Shown here piece after piece: positions 34,236-43,116 of a DNA stretch of 64,000 nt. Position 1 is the stretch's first letter. Each line of letters begins with the position of its first letter. The notes under the pieces are model-generated. The model was not told the DNA's origin and searched no databases. It worked only from the letters and a program-made list of their open reading frames with translations. Both the position numbers and the translations under genes were made by a program. Origin of the DNA: Moraxellaceae bacterium (GTDB taxonomy: Bacteria > Pseudomonadota > Gammaproteobacteria > Pseudomonadales > Moraxellaceae); assembly GCA_029237815.1 (NCBI GenBank), contig JAQZBP010000006.1:62001-126000 (forward strand). Direction: 5' to 3'.

Positions 34236-35492
34236 ATGCAGGAATCCATCGCCATCATCGGCAGCGGCATGGCCGGCCTTGCCGCCGCCCGCATCAGCAA
34301 GGACGCCGGCCACCGCGTCACCGTCTTCGAGAGCCAGGCCCGGCGCGGCATGGACGCGCACACCCTCGCCATCCACGGCGGCATCGTCGATGTGCCGCTG
34401 CGCATCATGAGCCCGCTGCACTGGACGAGCGTGCTCAACCTCGCCGAGTACGCCGGCGTCGGCACCTACGATGCCGAAGCCTTCATCTCCTGCAACTGGA
34501 TGGACGGCCACACCTGGTTCCGCAGCAGCTACCTGCCCTTCACCACGCTGCCCGGCATCGGCTCCTGGCGCTACGTGAACCCGACTTCGCTGCGCATGAT
34601 CGCCGGCCTCTGGACGCTCTCGCGCGCCGTGCGCCAGCTGCGCGAGCGGAACGACACCACCACCACGGTGCGCGAGTTCCTGGCGCAGCACGACATCGAC
34701 CCGACGCTCTGGCGCGGCCCGGTGCTCAACGTGCTGAAAACCATCTGCACCTGCAGCGAGGAACACCTGCTGGCCTGGCCGGCGCTGCCGCTGCTCTCCT
34801 TCCTGCAGCTCATCATCTACGGCAACCGCTTCCGCCGCCTCACCGGCGGCACGCCGGCGCTGGTCGATGCGCTCGCCAGGGACCTCGATTTCTTCAGCGG
34901 CAGCGCCGTCACACGCCTGCAGCAGGAGGAGAACGGCGTGTGGGTCGAGAACGCGCGCGGCGAAGGCGGCCGCTTCGATCGCGTCATCGTCGCCACGCCC
35001 TCCAACCAGACGGGCTTCCTCGCGGAAGGCCAGTTCACGCGCGAGATCGCGGCGCTGCAAGGCATCCATTTCGTGCAGGGCGAGCTTGTCGTGCACAACG
35101 ACACCCGCTTCATGCCGCGCCAGCGCAAGGACTGGGTGCCGCTGAATTTCAACATGACGCCGGACCTCCGGGACTCCATGTTCACGGTCTGGATCAATCC
35201 GGTGGAGCCGACGCTGGCCAAGGCGCCGCCCGTGTTCCAGACGTGGAATCCCATCGTGGAGTGCGCGCCAGGCACCGTGCACTCGCGCGCCACGCTGACG
35301 CGCGCCGTCGTGCACAGCGGCACCGATGCCGCGCTGGCGAAACTGCGCCAGCTGCATGCCGAGCCCGGCCGACGCGTGTTCTTCGCCGGCTCCTGGGCCT
35401 ATCCCGGCGTGCCGCTGCTGGAATCGGCGGTGCGCTCCGCCATCGCCGTGGCCGAGCAGCTGAAGATGCCGGTGAGCTGGAACCGCGCATGA
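34236..35492 (+). CDS. FAD-dependent amine-oxidase-like oxidoreductase
   Basis: A 418-residue flavoprotein with the dinucleotide fold IAIIGSGMAGLAAARIS (5-21) and ESQARRGMDAHT, and a C-terminal FAD contact FFAGSWAYPGVPLLESAV. The same fold occurs in NAD(P)-binding proteins found with cyclopropane-fatty-acid-synthase-like methyltransferases. The frame is open far upstream, but ATG 34236 is the start giving the FAD motif. It overlaps the methyltransferase gene by four bases, so the two probably act on one substrate. Confidence 0.82.
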   Translation: MQESIAIIGSGMAGLAAARISKDAGHRVTVFESQARRGMDAHTLAIHGGIVDVPLRIMSPLHWTSVLNLAEYAGVGTYDAEAFISCNWMDGHTWFRSSYLPFTTLPGIGSWRYVNPTSLRMIAGLWTLSRAVRQLRERNDTTTTVREFLAQHDIDPTLWRGPVLNVLKTICTCSEEHLLAWPALPLLSFLQLIIYGNRFRRLTGGTPALVDALARDLDFFSGSAVTRLQQEENGVWVENARGEGGRFDRVIVATPSNQTGFLAEGQFTREIAALQGIHFVQGELVVHNDTRFMPRQRKDWVPLNFNMTPDLRDSMFTVWINPVEPTLAKAPPVFQTWNPIVECAPGTVHSRATLTRAVVHSGTDAALAKLRQLHAEPGRRVFFAGSWAYPGVPLLESAVRSAIAVAEQLKMPVSWNRA

Positions 35493-36412
35493 GCACGGCC
35501 CGCGAGAAGGATTTCGCCATCGCCGTCGAGCTGCTGAGCGATGCGGCCGCGCCGCTGGCCTGGAGCAATCTCGGCGACTGGAGCGCGGCGAGGGAGGGCG
35601 ATGGGAATGCTGCCCCCGATGACAGCCGCTATCCGGCCGGGAATGACGGCCGGATAGCGGCTCGGGAAGGGGTCCGGAATGCGGCCACGGATTACGACGC
35701 CGCCTGCCGCGCACTGGCGCGGCGCGTCGGCACTGCCGCTGCGCTGACGCCGGAAGACCGCGTGCTGGATCTCGCCTGCGGCCATGGCGCCAGCCTCGCG
35801 CTGTGGCCGGAAGCCTTCGGCGTGCGCCGCATCGCCGGTCTCGAATACCAGTCTCGCAACGTCGACAAAATCCGGGCGCATGCGCCTGCCGGCCTGGAAG
35901 CCCTCGTGCATGGCCGCTTCGATGTGCTGCCCGCACCCGCCGAACTGCCGCCGCATGCTTTCGATGCCGTCGTCTGCGTGGATGCGGCTTATCACGCCGC
36001 CTCTCTGACGGCCTTCGTCGAATTTGCCGCGGCAATGCTGCAACCGCGGGGCCGACTCGCTTTTACGACGCTCATCGCCTCACGCCCGCTCGTGCCCGGC
36101 GCCGGTGCGACCCTCACGGCACTGCGCCTGGGCGCCGCGCGCGCCGGCATCCCCGCGGCCAGCCTGCCTCCGGAAGGCACGCTCTACTCCGTGCTCAGCG
36201 AACAGGGCTTCGGTGACATCACGCTGCAAACACTCGACACCGAGGTGCTGCAGGGCTTCTCTCAATTTGTGCCACGGCGCCGGCGTGAACTCTCCTGGCG
36301 CCAGAAGGCCAGCGCCGGCTGGCTGAAGATCGAAGCCACCGGCTGGCTGTGCCGCCAGCTCATCGGGAGCGGCGCCCTGCACTACGTCCTGGTCAGCGCC
36401 AGGCGAGCCTGA
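35489..36412 (+). CDS. SAM-dependent methyltransferase
   Basis: A 307-residue class I methyltransferase: motif I VLDLACGHGASLALWP (about 92-107), post-I GLEYQSRNVDKIR, motif II FDAVVCVDAAYH. Coupled to the FAD oxidoreductase by ATGA. A linker (about residues 40-66) contains an in-frame insertion that forms a perfect 16-bp hairpin in the DNA and looks foreign to the fold. Confidence 0.85.
   Translation: MSTAREKDFAIAVELLSDAAAPLAWSNLGDWSAAREGDGNAAPDDSRYPAGNDGRIAAREGVRNAATDYDAACRALARRVGTAAALTPEDRVLDLACGHGASLALWPEAFGVRRIAGLEYQSRNVDKIRAHAPAGLEALVHGRFDVLPAPAELPPHAFDAVVCVDAAYHAASLTAFVEFAAAMLQPRGRLAFTTLIASRPLVPGAGATLTALRLGAARAGIPAASLPPEGTLYSVLSEQGFGDITLQTLDTEVLQGFSQFVPRRRRELSWRQKASAGWLKIEATGWLCRQLIGSGALHYVLVSARRA
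35624..35662. repeat. Perfect 16-bp hairpin inside a coding sequence
   Basis: Arms AGCCGCTATCCGGCCG and CGGCCGGATAGCGGCT with a GGAATGA loop, read in frame through the methyltransferase linker. It resembles a REP-like palindrome that inserted without breaking the frame. No second full copy was noticed in the window. Confidence 0.9.
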
Positions 36413-36514
36413 CCCACAAAACCCGGGGCAAGGGCCTCTGCACATTCACGGGGCTATGCTTCCTATCCTCAGCCCGCTCTGCTGAACCCCCGCTACCGGC
36501 AGTAAGCAGTGATA

Positions 36515-38038
36515 TCACCTCGTGGCCGCCCCGGAAAACCGGTAATCGCTCAACGGAAAGGTCATGCTGCGCAGATGCGCTTCCACGCTGGTGGCGGGAC
36601 GGAAAGGCACATCGCCGTGCTTGTCGAAGTAATAGCTGTTGGCAGTGCTGCAGCTGTTATTGAAGAAGACCTGGTTGCCGGTGCGGGCCTTCATCGCGCG
36701 GAAGTAACGGGCATTGGCTTCCGGCGTTACCTCCACGCGGCTGGCGCCTTTTTTTCGCGCCTGCGTCAGGCAGCGCACGATATGGCGCGCCTGCATTTCG
36801 ATCAGCTGGAAATAGGACGCGCCGTTATAGCCATTGGGACCAAGGATCAGGAAGGCATTCGGAAAGGCCGGCACGGACACACCTTCATAGGCCTGGTAAC
36901 GGTTCTCGTCCCACCAGGCTTCCAGATCACACCCGCCAATGCCCTTGAGCGGAAACGGCGGCATGTTGCCGCTTTCGAACACCTTGAAGCCCGTCGCGCA
37001 AATCAGCACATCGATCTCATGCACCCCGCCATCCCTGGTGCGCACGCCGTTTTCCGTGACCGCCTCGATGGCCTCGGTGACCAGTGCGACATTGTCGCGG
37101 TTGAAGGTCTGCAGATAGGTGTTGGAGGTGCTGGGGCGCTTGCAGCCGAAGCCGTAATTTGGCGTGAGCTTGGCGCGGACGACAGGGTCCTTCACGGCTT
37201 TCTTTAGATAATCGCGCGCAATCTTCTCGTAGAGCTTCGCCACCTTGAACTGACGGTGGTATTGCCCGGTGAGGACGAAGCCGACCTCTACGATGGCCTG
37301 GCTCAGCATGCGTGCCGACCATTGCAGCGCCGTTGACTTCGCCATGAGCTTCTGCAACAGCGGATTTATCGCGGCATCTACTTTGGGAATCACCCAGATT
37401 GGCGTGCGCTGGAAAACCGTGAGATGGCTGACCGCCGGCGCAATTTCCGGAATCACCTGCAGGGCGGACGCGCCCGTCCCGATAATGGCGACGCGTTTGC
37501 CCTTGAGATCCACTGTGTGATCCCAGCGCGCCGTGTGCATCTTGATGCCCTGGAACGTGTCTATGCCGGGGATATCCGGATTCTTGGGCTGGGTCAGCAC
37601 CCCGGTGGCGCCGACGATGAAGCGGGCCGTCAGCACCGCCCCGTTGTCCGTCGTGATGTGCCAGACGTCGCTCTGCTCGTCGAATTCGCAGCCGGTCACG
37701 CCGGTATTGAGGCGTATGCGCGAGCGCAGGCCGTATTTATCCACGCAATATTCGGCATAGGCCTTGAGCTCCGTGCCCGGGGCAAAGACACGCGACCAGT
37801 ACGGATTGCGCTCGAAAGAGAAGGAATAGCTCAGCGAGGGAATGTCCACCGCCACGCCGGGATAGGTATTGAAGTGCCAGGCACCGCCGACGCCATCGCC
37901 CTGCTCCAGAATGAGGAAATCGCTGAAGCCTGCCTCATCCAGCTTGATGCCGGTGCCGATGCCGGAGAAGCCGGCGCCGATCACGATGACATCGTGGTGT
38001 TCGCGAACGAGGCTCGGTATCTGTCGGGCTTGGGCCAT
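36515..38038 (-). CDS. Baeyer-Villiger-type flavin monooxygenase
   Basis: A 507-residue class B flavoprotein monooxygenase. FAD fold VIVIGAGFSGIGTGIKL, then GVGGAWHFNTYPGVAVDIPS, and NADPH fold VAIIGTGASALQVIPEI. These enzymes insert oxygen beside ketones to give esters or lactones. The BVMO fingerprint FxGxxxHxxxW/D is only partly kept (FQGIKMHTARWDH). ATG 38038 (MAQARQ) has GAGGA upstream and is preferred over a start 48 bases earlier. A second family member is at 39343-40953. Confidence 0.9.
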   Translation of the reverse strand: MAQARQIPSLVREHHDVIVIGAGFSGIGTGIKLDEAGFSDFLILEQGDGVGGAWHFNTYPGVAVDIPSLSYSFSFERNPYWSRVFAPGTELKAYAEYCVDKYGLRSRIRLNTGVTGCEFDEQSDVWHITTDNGAVLTARFIVGATGVLTQPKNPDIPGIDTFQGIKMHTARWDHTVDLKGKRVAIIGTGASALQVIPEIAPAVSHLTVFQRTPIWVIPKVDAAINPLLQKLMAKSTALQWSARMLSQAIVEVGFVLTGQYHRQFKVAKLYEKIARDYLKKAVKDPVVRAKLTPNYGFGCKRPSTSNTYLQTFNRDNVALVTEAIEAVTENGVRTRDGGVHEIDVLICATGFKVFESGNMPPFPLKGIGGCDLEAWWDENRYQAYEGVSVPAFPNAFLILGPNGYNGASYFQLIEMQARHIVRCLTQARKKGASRVEVTPEANARYFRAMKARTGNQVFFNNSCSTANSYYFDKHGDVPFRPATSVEAHLRSMTFPLSDYRFSGAATR

Positions 38039-38226
38039 GGCTGGATTCCTCACGGTTGGCGAAGGACTGCAAAAAAGGACCTGCACGACTTTCTATAGTG
38101 CGGGCGTTTCGAAAAATAAAGGTAGTGCCAGGCGTAGCGAAAAACCGATGTTGGCGAATCAGGACAGCCCCCGGCAGCGCATGGATCGGGGGCGTTACGT
38201 CGACGTCCAGCGGGTCAGCAGGCGCC

Positions 38227-38322
38227 TCACCCGACCCGCCAGCCCTCGGCGACGAACAGTTTGGCCGTGGCCAGGCCGATTCCGGCCGCGGCGCCTGTAA
38301 TTAAAATGCTGGGGCGTGCCAT
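38227..38322 (-). pseudogene. N-terminal stub of a short-chain dehydrogenase
   Basis: The minus strand encodes only 31 residues, MARPSILITGAAAGIG followed by LATAKLFVAEGWRVG, then TGA. This is the Rossmann start of an SDR and closely matches the SDR at 48860 (MSSRSIFITGAAAGIG). The rest of the gene is absent, so this is a deletion remnant. Confidence 0.8.
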
Positions 38323-38350
38323 GACGGCGGCTCTCCAAGGATATTGCTGA

Positions 38351-39346
38351 TCAGGCGGCGGGGATCGGCTGCCCGGCCGCCTGGGTCTCCCGCCAGAAAC
38401 GCCGCAGCAGCCGCGCCGTGACGCGGGGCCGCTCCACCATCGGCAAATGCCCGACGCCGCGCAGGCGTTTGAAACGCGCATGCGGAATCAGCGTCTTGAA
38501 GGTGTCGCCGCAGCTCACGTGCAGTACCTGGTCCTGCTCGCCCCAGAGGATGAAGGCGGGCGCGGCAATGGCCGAGAAGGTGGGCAGATGCGGCGCCGGC
38601 TCGTGCTGCAGCAGATGCCGGAACATGTGCTCGTTGACGTCGCGGCGCGAGACCAGGTCCCAGTACATGGCCGGGGCCATCAGCAGCGCCAGCGCGCGGT
38701 TCTCCATCACCGAGGTGAGCAGGTCCAGCACGCCTTTCATGTTGTGGGCGATGAGGCCGTTGCGCCCCTGCTGCAGACCGCGCTCGAAGCGCGTGGTGCC
38801 GTTGCCCGCCACGCCGGCCGCATTCATGAGCGTGACGCTGCGCACCAGCGCCGGATGCCGCGCCGCGAGCAGGCCGGCAATGCCGCCGCCCATGGAGCTG
38901 CCCACCACATGCACGGGGGTCGGGAGTGTCTGCTGCATCCACTCGGCGAGCCGCGCCACCTGCTGGTCCAGGCCGTAGAGCGCTTCCGCGCAGAACTGAC
39001 TCTCGCCCCAGCCCGGCAGATCGGGAATGAAGAGCTGGTAACGCCGCGCGAGAAACGGCAGCAGCGGCAGCCAGTTTTCCTTGCTGGCGCCGAAGCCGTG
39101 CAGCAGCAGCACCGGCTCGCCGGCCGGATTGCCACCCTGCAGCCAGACCAGCTTGCGTCCGTCGATCAGGGCGTGCCGGCTGCGCAGCCCGGTGAGCGTG
39201 CCGTGCAGGCGATGCAGCAGCGGCATGAAGCTCTGGTAGCGCCAGCCCTTCACGCGCTCGGGGCACGGCGCTTTGGCGCGCGCCAGGTAGGCCGGCCCCA
39301 CCGCATCGATGAAGCCGCGCTCCAGATTGCTCAGAATCTCACTCAT
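38351..39346 (-). CDS. Alpha/beta hydrolase
   Basis: A 331-residue serine hydrolase: oxyanion region LLLHGFGASKENW, nucleophile GSSMGGG (about residues 153-159), Asp in LWGEQDQVLHV and His in RGVGHLPMVERP. No signal peptide. It overlaps the neighbouring monooxygenase gene by four bases, so it may hydrolyse the ester or lactone that enzyme makes, the usual monooxygenase-hydrolase pairing. Substrate not determined. Confidence 0.88.
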   Translation of the reverse strand: MSEILSNLERGFIDAVGPAYLARAKAPCPERVKGWRYQSFMPLLHRLHGTLTGLRSRHALIDGRKLVWLQGGNPAGEPVLLLHGFGASKENWLPLLPFLARRYQLFIPDLPGWGESQFCAEALYGLDQQVARLAEWMQQTLPTPVHVVGSSMGGGIAGLLAARHPALVRSVTLMNAAGVAGNGTTRFERGLQQGRNGLIAHNMKGVLDLLTSVMENRALALLMAPAMYWDLVSRRDVNEHMFRHLLQHEPAPHLPTFSAIAAPAFILWGEQDQVLHVSCGDTFKTLIPHARFKRLRGVGHLPMVERPRVTARLLRRFWRETQAAGQPIPAA

Positions 39347-40953
39347 GCCGAGGCCGGCACCGCGAGGTAATCGTCGAGCTCCAGTGTCTCCATCTGCTTC
39401 GCGTATTGCGTGGCGAAGCCCGGGTACATGGTGGCGTTGTAGCCGTCTTCCGTGAGGTACCAGCTCTTGCAGCCGGAATTCCAGTTGGTCTTGGCCAAAC
39501 GCTTCTGGATCTCCTGGTTGTAGCGCGCCTGCACCTGCGGCTTCACGTCCAGCGCCTTGAGGTTCTGGCCGAGGATGGTCCGTATGCCCTGCACGAGATA
39601 ATCGATCTGCGATTCCATGTAGACCAGCGCGGAGTTGTGGCCCGGGCCGGAGTTGGGACCGAAGGTGAGGAAGAGATTGGGATAGCCGGCGACATTGATG
39701 CTCTTGTAGGCCTGCGCGCCACGCGACCATTCCTGGCTCAATTCCCGACCGCCCGTGCCGGTCACCGGGAAGGGCGTGCCGCTCTTGCAGACGTCGAAGC
39801 CGGTGGCGAACACGATGCAGTCGAACTGGTGCTCGACGCCTTCCACCGTACGCACACCCTGGGCCGAGATATTCACGATGGGCCAGGTGATGAGCTTGCA
39901 GTTGGGCGCCTGCAGGGCCGGGTAATACTCGTTGGAGATCAGCACGCGCTTGCAGCCCAGGCGGAAATTCGGCGTGAGCTGGCGGCGCATCCAGGCATCC
40001 TTGACCTGGTTTTTCAGGTGGGCCATGGCCAGGCGCTCGCCCACGGCGGTCAGCGGTGAATTCCAGATCACGCTCAGCGCCATGGATTCGTGCGTCCAGT
40101 ACAGCGCCTTGCGCAGCGCGGTCTGCGCGGCCGGCAGTTTGCGGAACAGGGTCTTGTTCCAGTTCGGCGTTGCATAGTCCGGACGCGGGAACACCCAGGC
40201 CGGCGTGCGCTGGAAGACCTTCACGAAGCCGGCTTTCTTCACCAGCTCGGGAATGATCTGGATGCCGCTGGCACCGGTGCCGATCACGGCGACGCGCTTG
40301 CCCGTGAAATCGTAGTCATGATCCCAGCGCGCGCTGTGGATCTTGTGGCCTTCGAATTTTTCCAGGCCGGGAATGGCGGGCCAGCTCGAATTGGAGAGCG
40401 GGCCTTGCGCCATGACCACGGCGCGCGCCTGCAGGCTCTCACCGCCTTCGATACTGGCGGTCCAGATGCCGGCCTTTTCGTCAAAGCTCAGGCTGGTGAC
40501 GTTTTTCTTGAAGCGGATCAGCGGGCGCAGCTTGAACTCGTCCACGAGGTGATGGATGTAGCCGAGGATTTCTTTGGCGCCGGAAAAGCTGCGCGACCAG
40601 TTCGGGTTCTGCGCAAAGGAATAGGAATACAGGTTGGAGGGAATGTCGCAGGCGGCGCCCGGGTATTGGTTGTCGCGCCAGGTGCCGCCGACTTCGCTGC
40701 CACGCTCCAGGATGACGACGTCGTCGATACCGGCCTGGCGCAGGCGGATGGCCGAACCCAGGCCGGCAAACCCGGCACCGACGATGAGCACCTGGTGCAG
40801 CGGCGTCGGGGCCGATGTCTTCAGGGCGGATTTTTCCGCAGCCTTTGCTGACGGCTTTACAGCCGACTTGTCTGCCGACTTCGCCGCCGTGGCCGTCTGC
40901 TTCGTTGCGCTGTCCGCCTTGCGGTGCGCCGGGGATTTTTCTGCTGTGGTCAT
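39343..40953 (-). CDS. Baeyer-Villiger-type flavin monooxygenase with Lys/Ala-rich N-terminus
   Basis: A 536-residue class B flavin monooxygenase: FAD fold VLIVGAGFAGLGSAIRL, the GGTWRDNQYPGAACDIPS block, fingerprint FEGHKIHSARWDHDYD and NADPH fold VAVIGTGASGIQIIPE. About 50 residues before the FAD fold are Lys/Ala/Ser-rich (SAVKPSAKAAEKSALKTS) and probably disordered. It is coupled to the alpha/beta hydrolase downstream. About 30% of the pattern is shared with the paralogue at 36515, but they are clearly distinct. Confidence 0.9.
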   Translation of the reverse strand: MTTAEKSPAHRKADSATKQTATAAKSADKSAVKPSAKAAEKSALKTSAPTPLHQVLIVGAGFAGLGSAIRLRQAGIDDVVILERGSEVGGTWRDNQYPGAACDIPSNLYSYSFAQNPNWSRSFSGAKEILGYIHHLVDEFKLRPLIRFKKNVTSLSFDEKAGIWTASIEGGESLQARAVVMAQGPLSNSSWPAIPGLEKFEGHKIHSARWDHDYDFTGKRVAVIGTGASGIQIIPELVKKAGFVKVFQRTPAWVFPRPDYATPNWNKTLFRKLPAAQTALRKALYWTHESMALSVIWNSPLTAVGERLAMAHLKNQVKDAWMRRQLTPNFRLGCKRVLISNEYYPALQAPNCKLITWPIVNISAQGVRTVEGVEHQFDCIVFATGFDVCKSGTPFPVTGTGGRELSQEWSRGAQAYKSINVAGYPNLFLTFGPNSGPGHNSALVYMESQIDYLVQGIRTILGQNLKALDVKPQVQARYNQEIQKRLAKTNWNSGCKSWYLTEDGYNATMYPGFATQYAKQMETLELDDYLAVPASA

Positions 40954-41190
40954 GATGTCACTCACGCTCAGGATGTTCAGTGTGCGAAGGGGCGCGGGCC
41001 CGCTTCTCGTCACGAAAAGGGATTCATTGCCGCCGCCGGCCGGGATGCACGCCGGGGCGCCCGGCCCGACAGGGGCGGTGGAAACGACATGGCTGCACGC
41101 TCAGGCGCCGCTGCCGGAGATCCATCCCGACCTGCGGACGCGGAAGTTCCCGCGGGGCGTCGGGCAAGCCGCCGCCCCACGCGGAACCCC

Positions 41191-42031
41191 TCAGGCAGCG
41201 GTCTTGTACGTCAGCTCCTTGACCCAGCTCGGCACCGCCGGCAGAGCCTTGGGCGGAATGAAGCTGGTGAGCTTGACCAGCGCATCGACCGGCACGTGGT
41301 AGAGCTTGCTGTTGCGATTGACCACCTGGCGCGAATGCCAGGCGATGAGCTGGAACCAGGGATTGCGACGGCCTTCGGCCGAGCGTCCGCCGATCTGCTC
41401 GAATTTCTTCATCACCTTGTAGAGCTGCTCTTCGGGCAGGCCCATCTCGACGACGTTGTCGCGCATTTTATTGAGCAGCGGGAAATAGGTGAGGATGCCG
41501 AGGATGAGGCGCGGGTCCACCATGGAGCCCATCATCATCACCAGCTTGCTCAGGGGCTTGCCGACCACGGTGGACTCCATCACGGAGAAGCCCACGCCCG
41601 AGCGCGATCTCCAGCATGGGAATGACGGTGCCCAGCACATAGAAGGGCATTTCGTCCGCATAGGTGTCCAGCCACTCGATCACCAGGCGCAGGTTGATGT
41701 TGGGCTCGGGCAGGTCGTCGTCGCCGTCCAGCATGCCCCAGCGTTTCATCAGCGCCATTTCGGCATTGGCGTGGCGCTGCTCCTCGGCGTGGAAGTAGCT
41801 GTACATCTCGCGCAGGGTGTCGGTCGGGGCGACCTTGGCCATGGCGGCGAAGGCGCGCGCGCCCACGTGCTCGATCCACATGAGATCGGCCATGAAGGGC
41901 TTGAGCTTGGCATACAGCTCGGGGTTGCCGGTGACGAGTTCGGCGCCGGGCGCCTCCCAGTCGACGTCGGCCAGGGCCCACTGCGTGTTCTTGACCTTGG
42001 TGAGCATCTGCTCGAGATCGATGGTGGCCAT
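41191..42031 (-). pseudogene. Ferritin-like (diiron) protein gene with a +1 frameshift
   Basis: Two overlapping minus-strand frames make one protein. The first half (42031 to about 41605) has WIEHVGARAFAAMAK and YFHAEEQRHANAE, an EExRH-type diiron pattern. The second half reads on from VGFSVMESTVVGKPLSKL to the stop at 41191. Joining needs removal of one G in CTCGGGCGTGGGC near 41605, which restores EIALGVGF. So it is either a real single-base insertion or a sequencing error. It sits in an operon with PF10118 and SDR genes; AGGAG precedes the start. Confidence 0.8.
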
Positions 42032-42076
42032 GCGTACTACTCCTCTTGTTCGTTGAAACAGACAGCAGGTTGAAAA

Positions 42077-43084
42077 TCAGGCCGCGGCGCGTGCCTGCGG
42101 GGTGACGGTTTTCTTGAGCTGTTCGTTGAGTTCGCCCTGCGCCCCGAAGAATTGCTCGCGAAACTCCGCCAGCAGCGCGCGGGTGTCGTGGTCGTTGGGG
42201 TGGAAGCCGGGCCTGAAATAATCCAGCAGCTTCGGCGCCACGCTGCCGAACAGGCCGCGCGGCCCGTAGATGGCGGCGAAGCCGCGCAGGGTGTCGCGCC
42301 AGCGGCCCTTCCGGGGGCGCTGTTTGTCATTCGTCAGCAGATAGAACTGAAGATTGGCCAGCGCGGCGATCAGCACGACGGTCGTGGGAATCATGACGCC
42401 GGCGCGCAGCGCATAACTGCCCACGCATTTTTCATAAACGTCGAAGGCCACCGCCTTGTGCTCGGTCTCCTCCATCATGTGCCAGAAGATGAAGTTGCCG
42501 ACGGTGGGCTCGAACTTCGCGCGCACCTCGGGGTGGGTCAGCATGAATTCGGAAATGATGGCGGTGTAGTGCTCCAGCGCCACGGTGAAGGCGAGCTGCG
42601 CCGGCTTCGAGAGGGTCTTCGCCAGCAGCTTCAGCGCCTCGCGCACGTTGCGGTCGATGAGGCCGAGGCGGAAGCCCATCTTCTCGTAGGCCTCGTTGAC
42701 GGCGTCGTGTTCCTTGCCGTGCATGGCCTCCTGGCCGATGAAGCCCGTGACGCGGGCGTCGAGCTCCGGATCGTTGATCCGGTCGCGGTAATGCCGCACG
42801 GAGTGGATGAAGAAACGCTCGCCCTGCGGGATCACCGCCGAGAAGGCCATGTAGAAGGCCGAGGCAAACGCGTTGCCGTCGTAGAAGTAGCGCTGCAAGG
42901 GCTGCCGGTCGAAACCGAAATCCATGTGGCGGATGGGCACCGGCGGATTGTCCTCGCGCGCGGGAACGGCGCCGATGCGGCGCGGCGGAGTGGCGTGCGG
43001 ATACGGCGTGGCGGCCGAAACCGCGGCGCGGACGTGGTCACGCGGGGCGGCAGCATCGGAGGTCACGGGCGGCAGTCGGCTCAT
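42077..43084 (-). CDS. PF10118-family protein (annotated metal-dependent hydrolase)
   Basis: A 335-residue PF10118 protein; marks are FIGQEAMHGKEHDAVNEAYEK (in two parts), ALEHYTAIISEF and WHMMEETEHKAVAFDVYEK, a Glu/His pattern of a diiron-type helical bundle. A hydrophobic hairpin (MIPTTVVLIAALANLQFYLL) suggests membrane contact. It is related to 15440-16357. GAGGAG precedes the ATG. Middle gene of a three-gene operon. Function unknown. Confidence 0.82.
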   Translation of the reverse strand: MSRLPPVTSDAAAPRDHVRAAVSAATPYPHATPPRRIGAVPAREDNPPVPIRHMDFGFDRQPLQRYFYDGNAFASAFYMAFSAVIPQGERFFIHSVRHYRDRINDPELDARVTGFIGQEAMHGKEHDAVNEAYEKMGFRLGLIDRNVREALKLLAKTLSKPAQLAFTVALEHYTAIISEFMLTHPEVRAKFEPTVGNFIFWHMMEETEHKAVAFDVYEKCVGSYALRAGVMIPTTVVLIAALANLQFYLLTNDKQRPRKGRWRDTLRGFAAIYGPRGLFGSVAPKLLDYFRPGFHPNDHDTRALLAEFREQFFGAQGELNEQLKKTVTPQARAAA

Positions 43085-43116
43085 CGCGGTCTACTCCTCT
43101 GGGTGTCAGTCAGGTG

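Noticed and set aside
32766..36035. Very long minus-strand open frame of 1089 codons
   Set aside because: Only its last 386 codons (33926 to 32766) are a real gene, the zinc dehydrogenase. The rest is antisense shadow of the methyltransferase and oxidoreductase genes in high-GC DNA.
41590..41612. Programmed frameshift in the ferritin-like gene
   Set aside because: The G-run is short, there is no stop or pseudoknot sign nearby, and a single inserted G explains it; kept as pseudogene or error.
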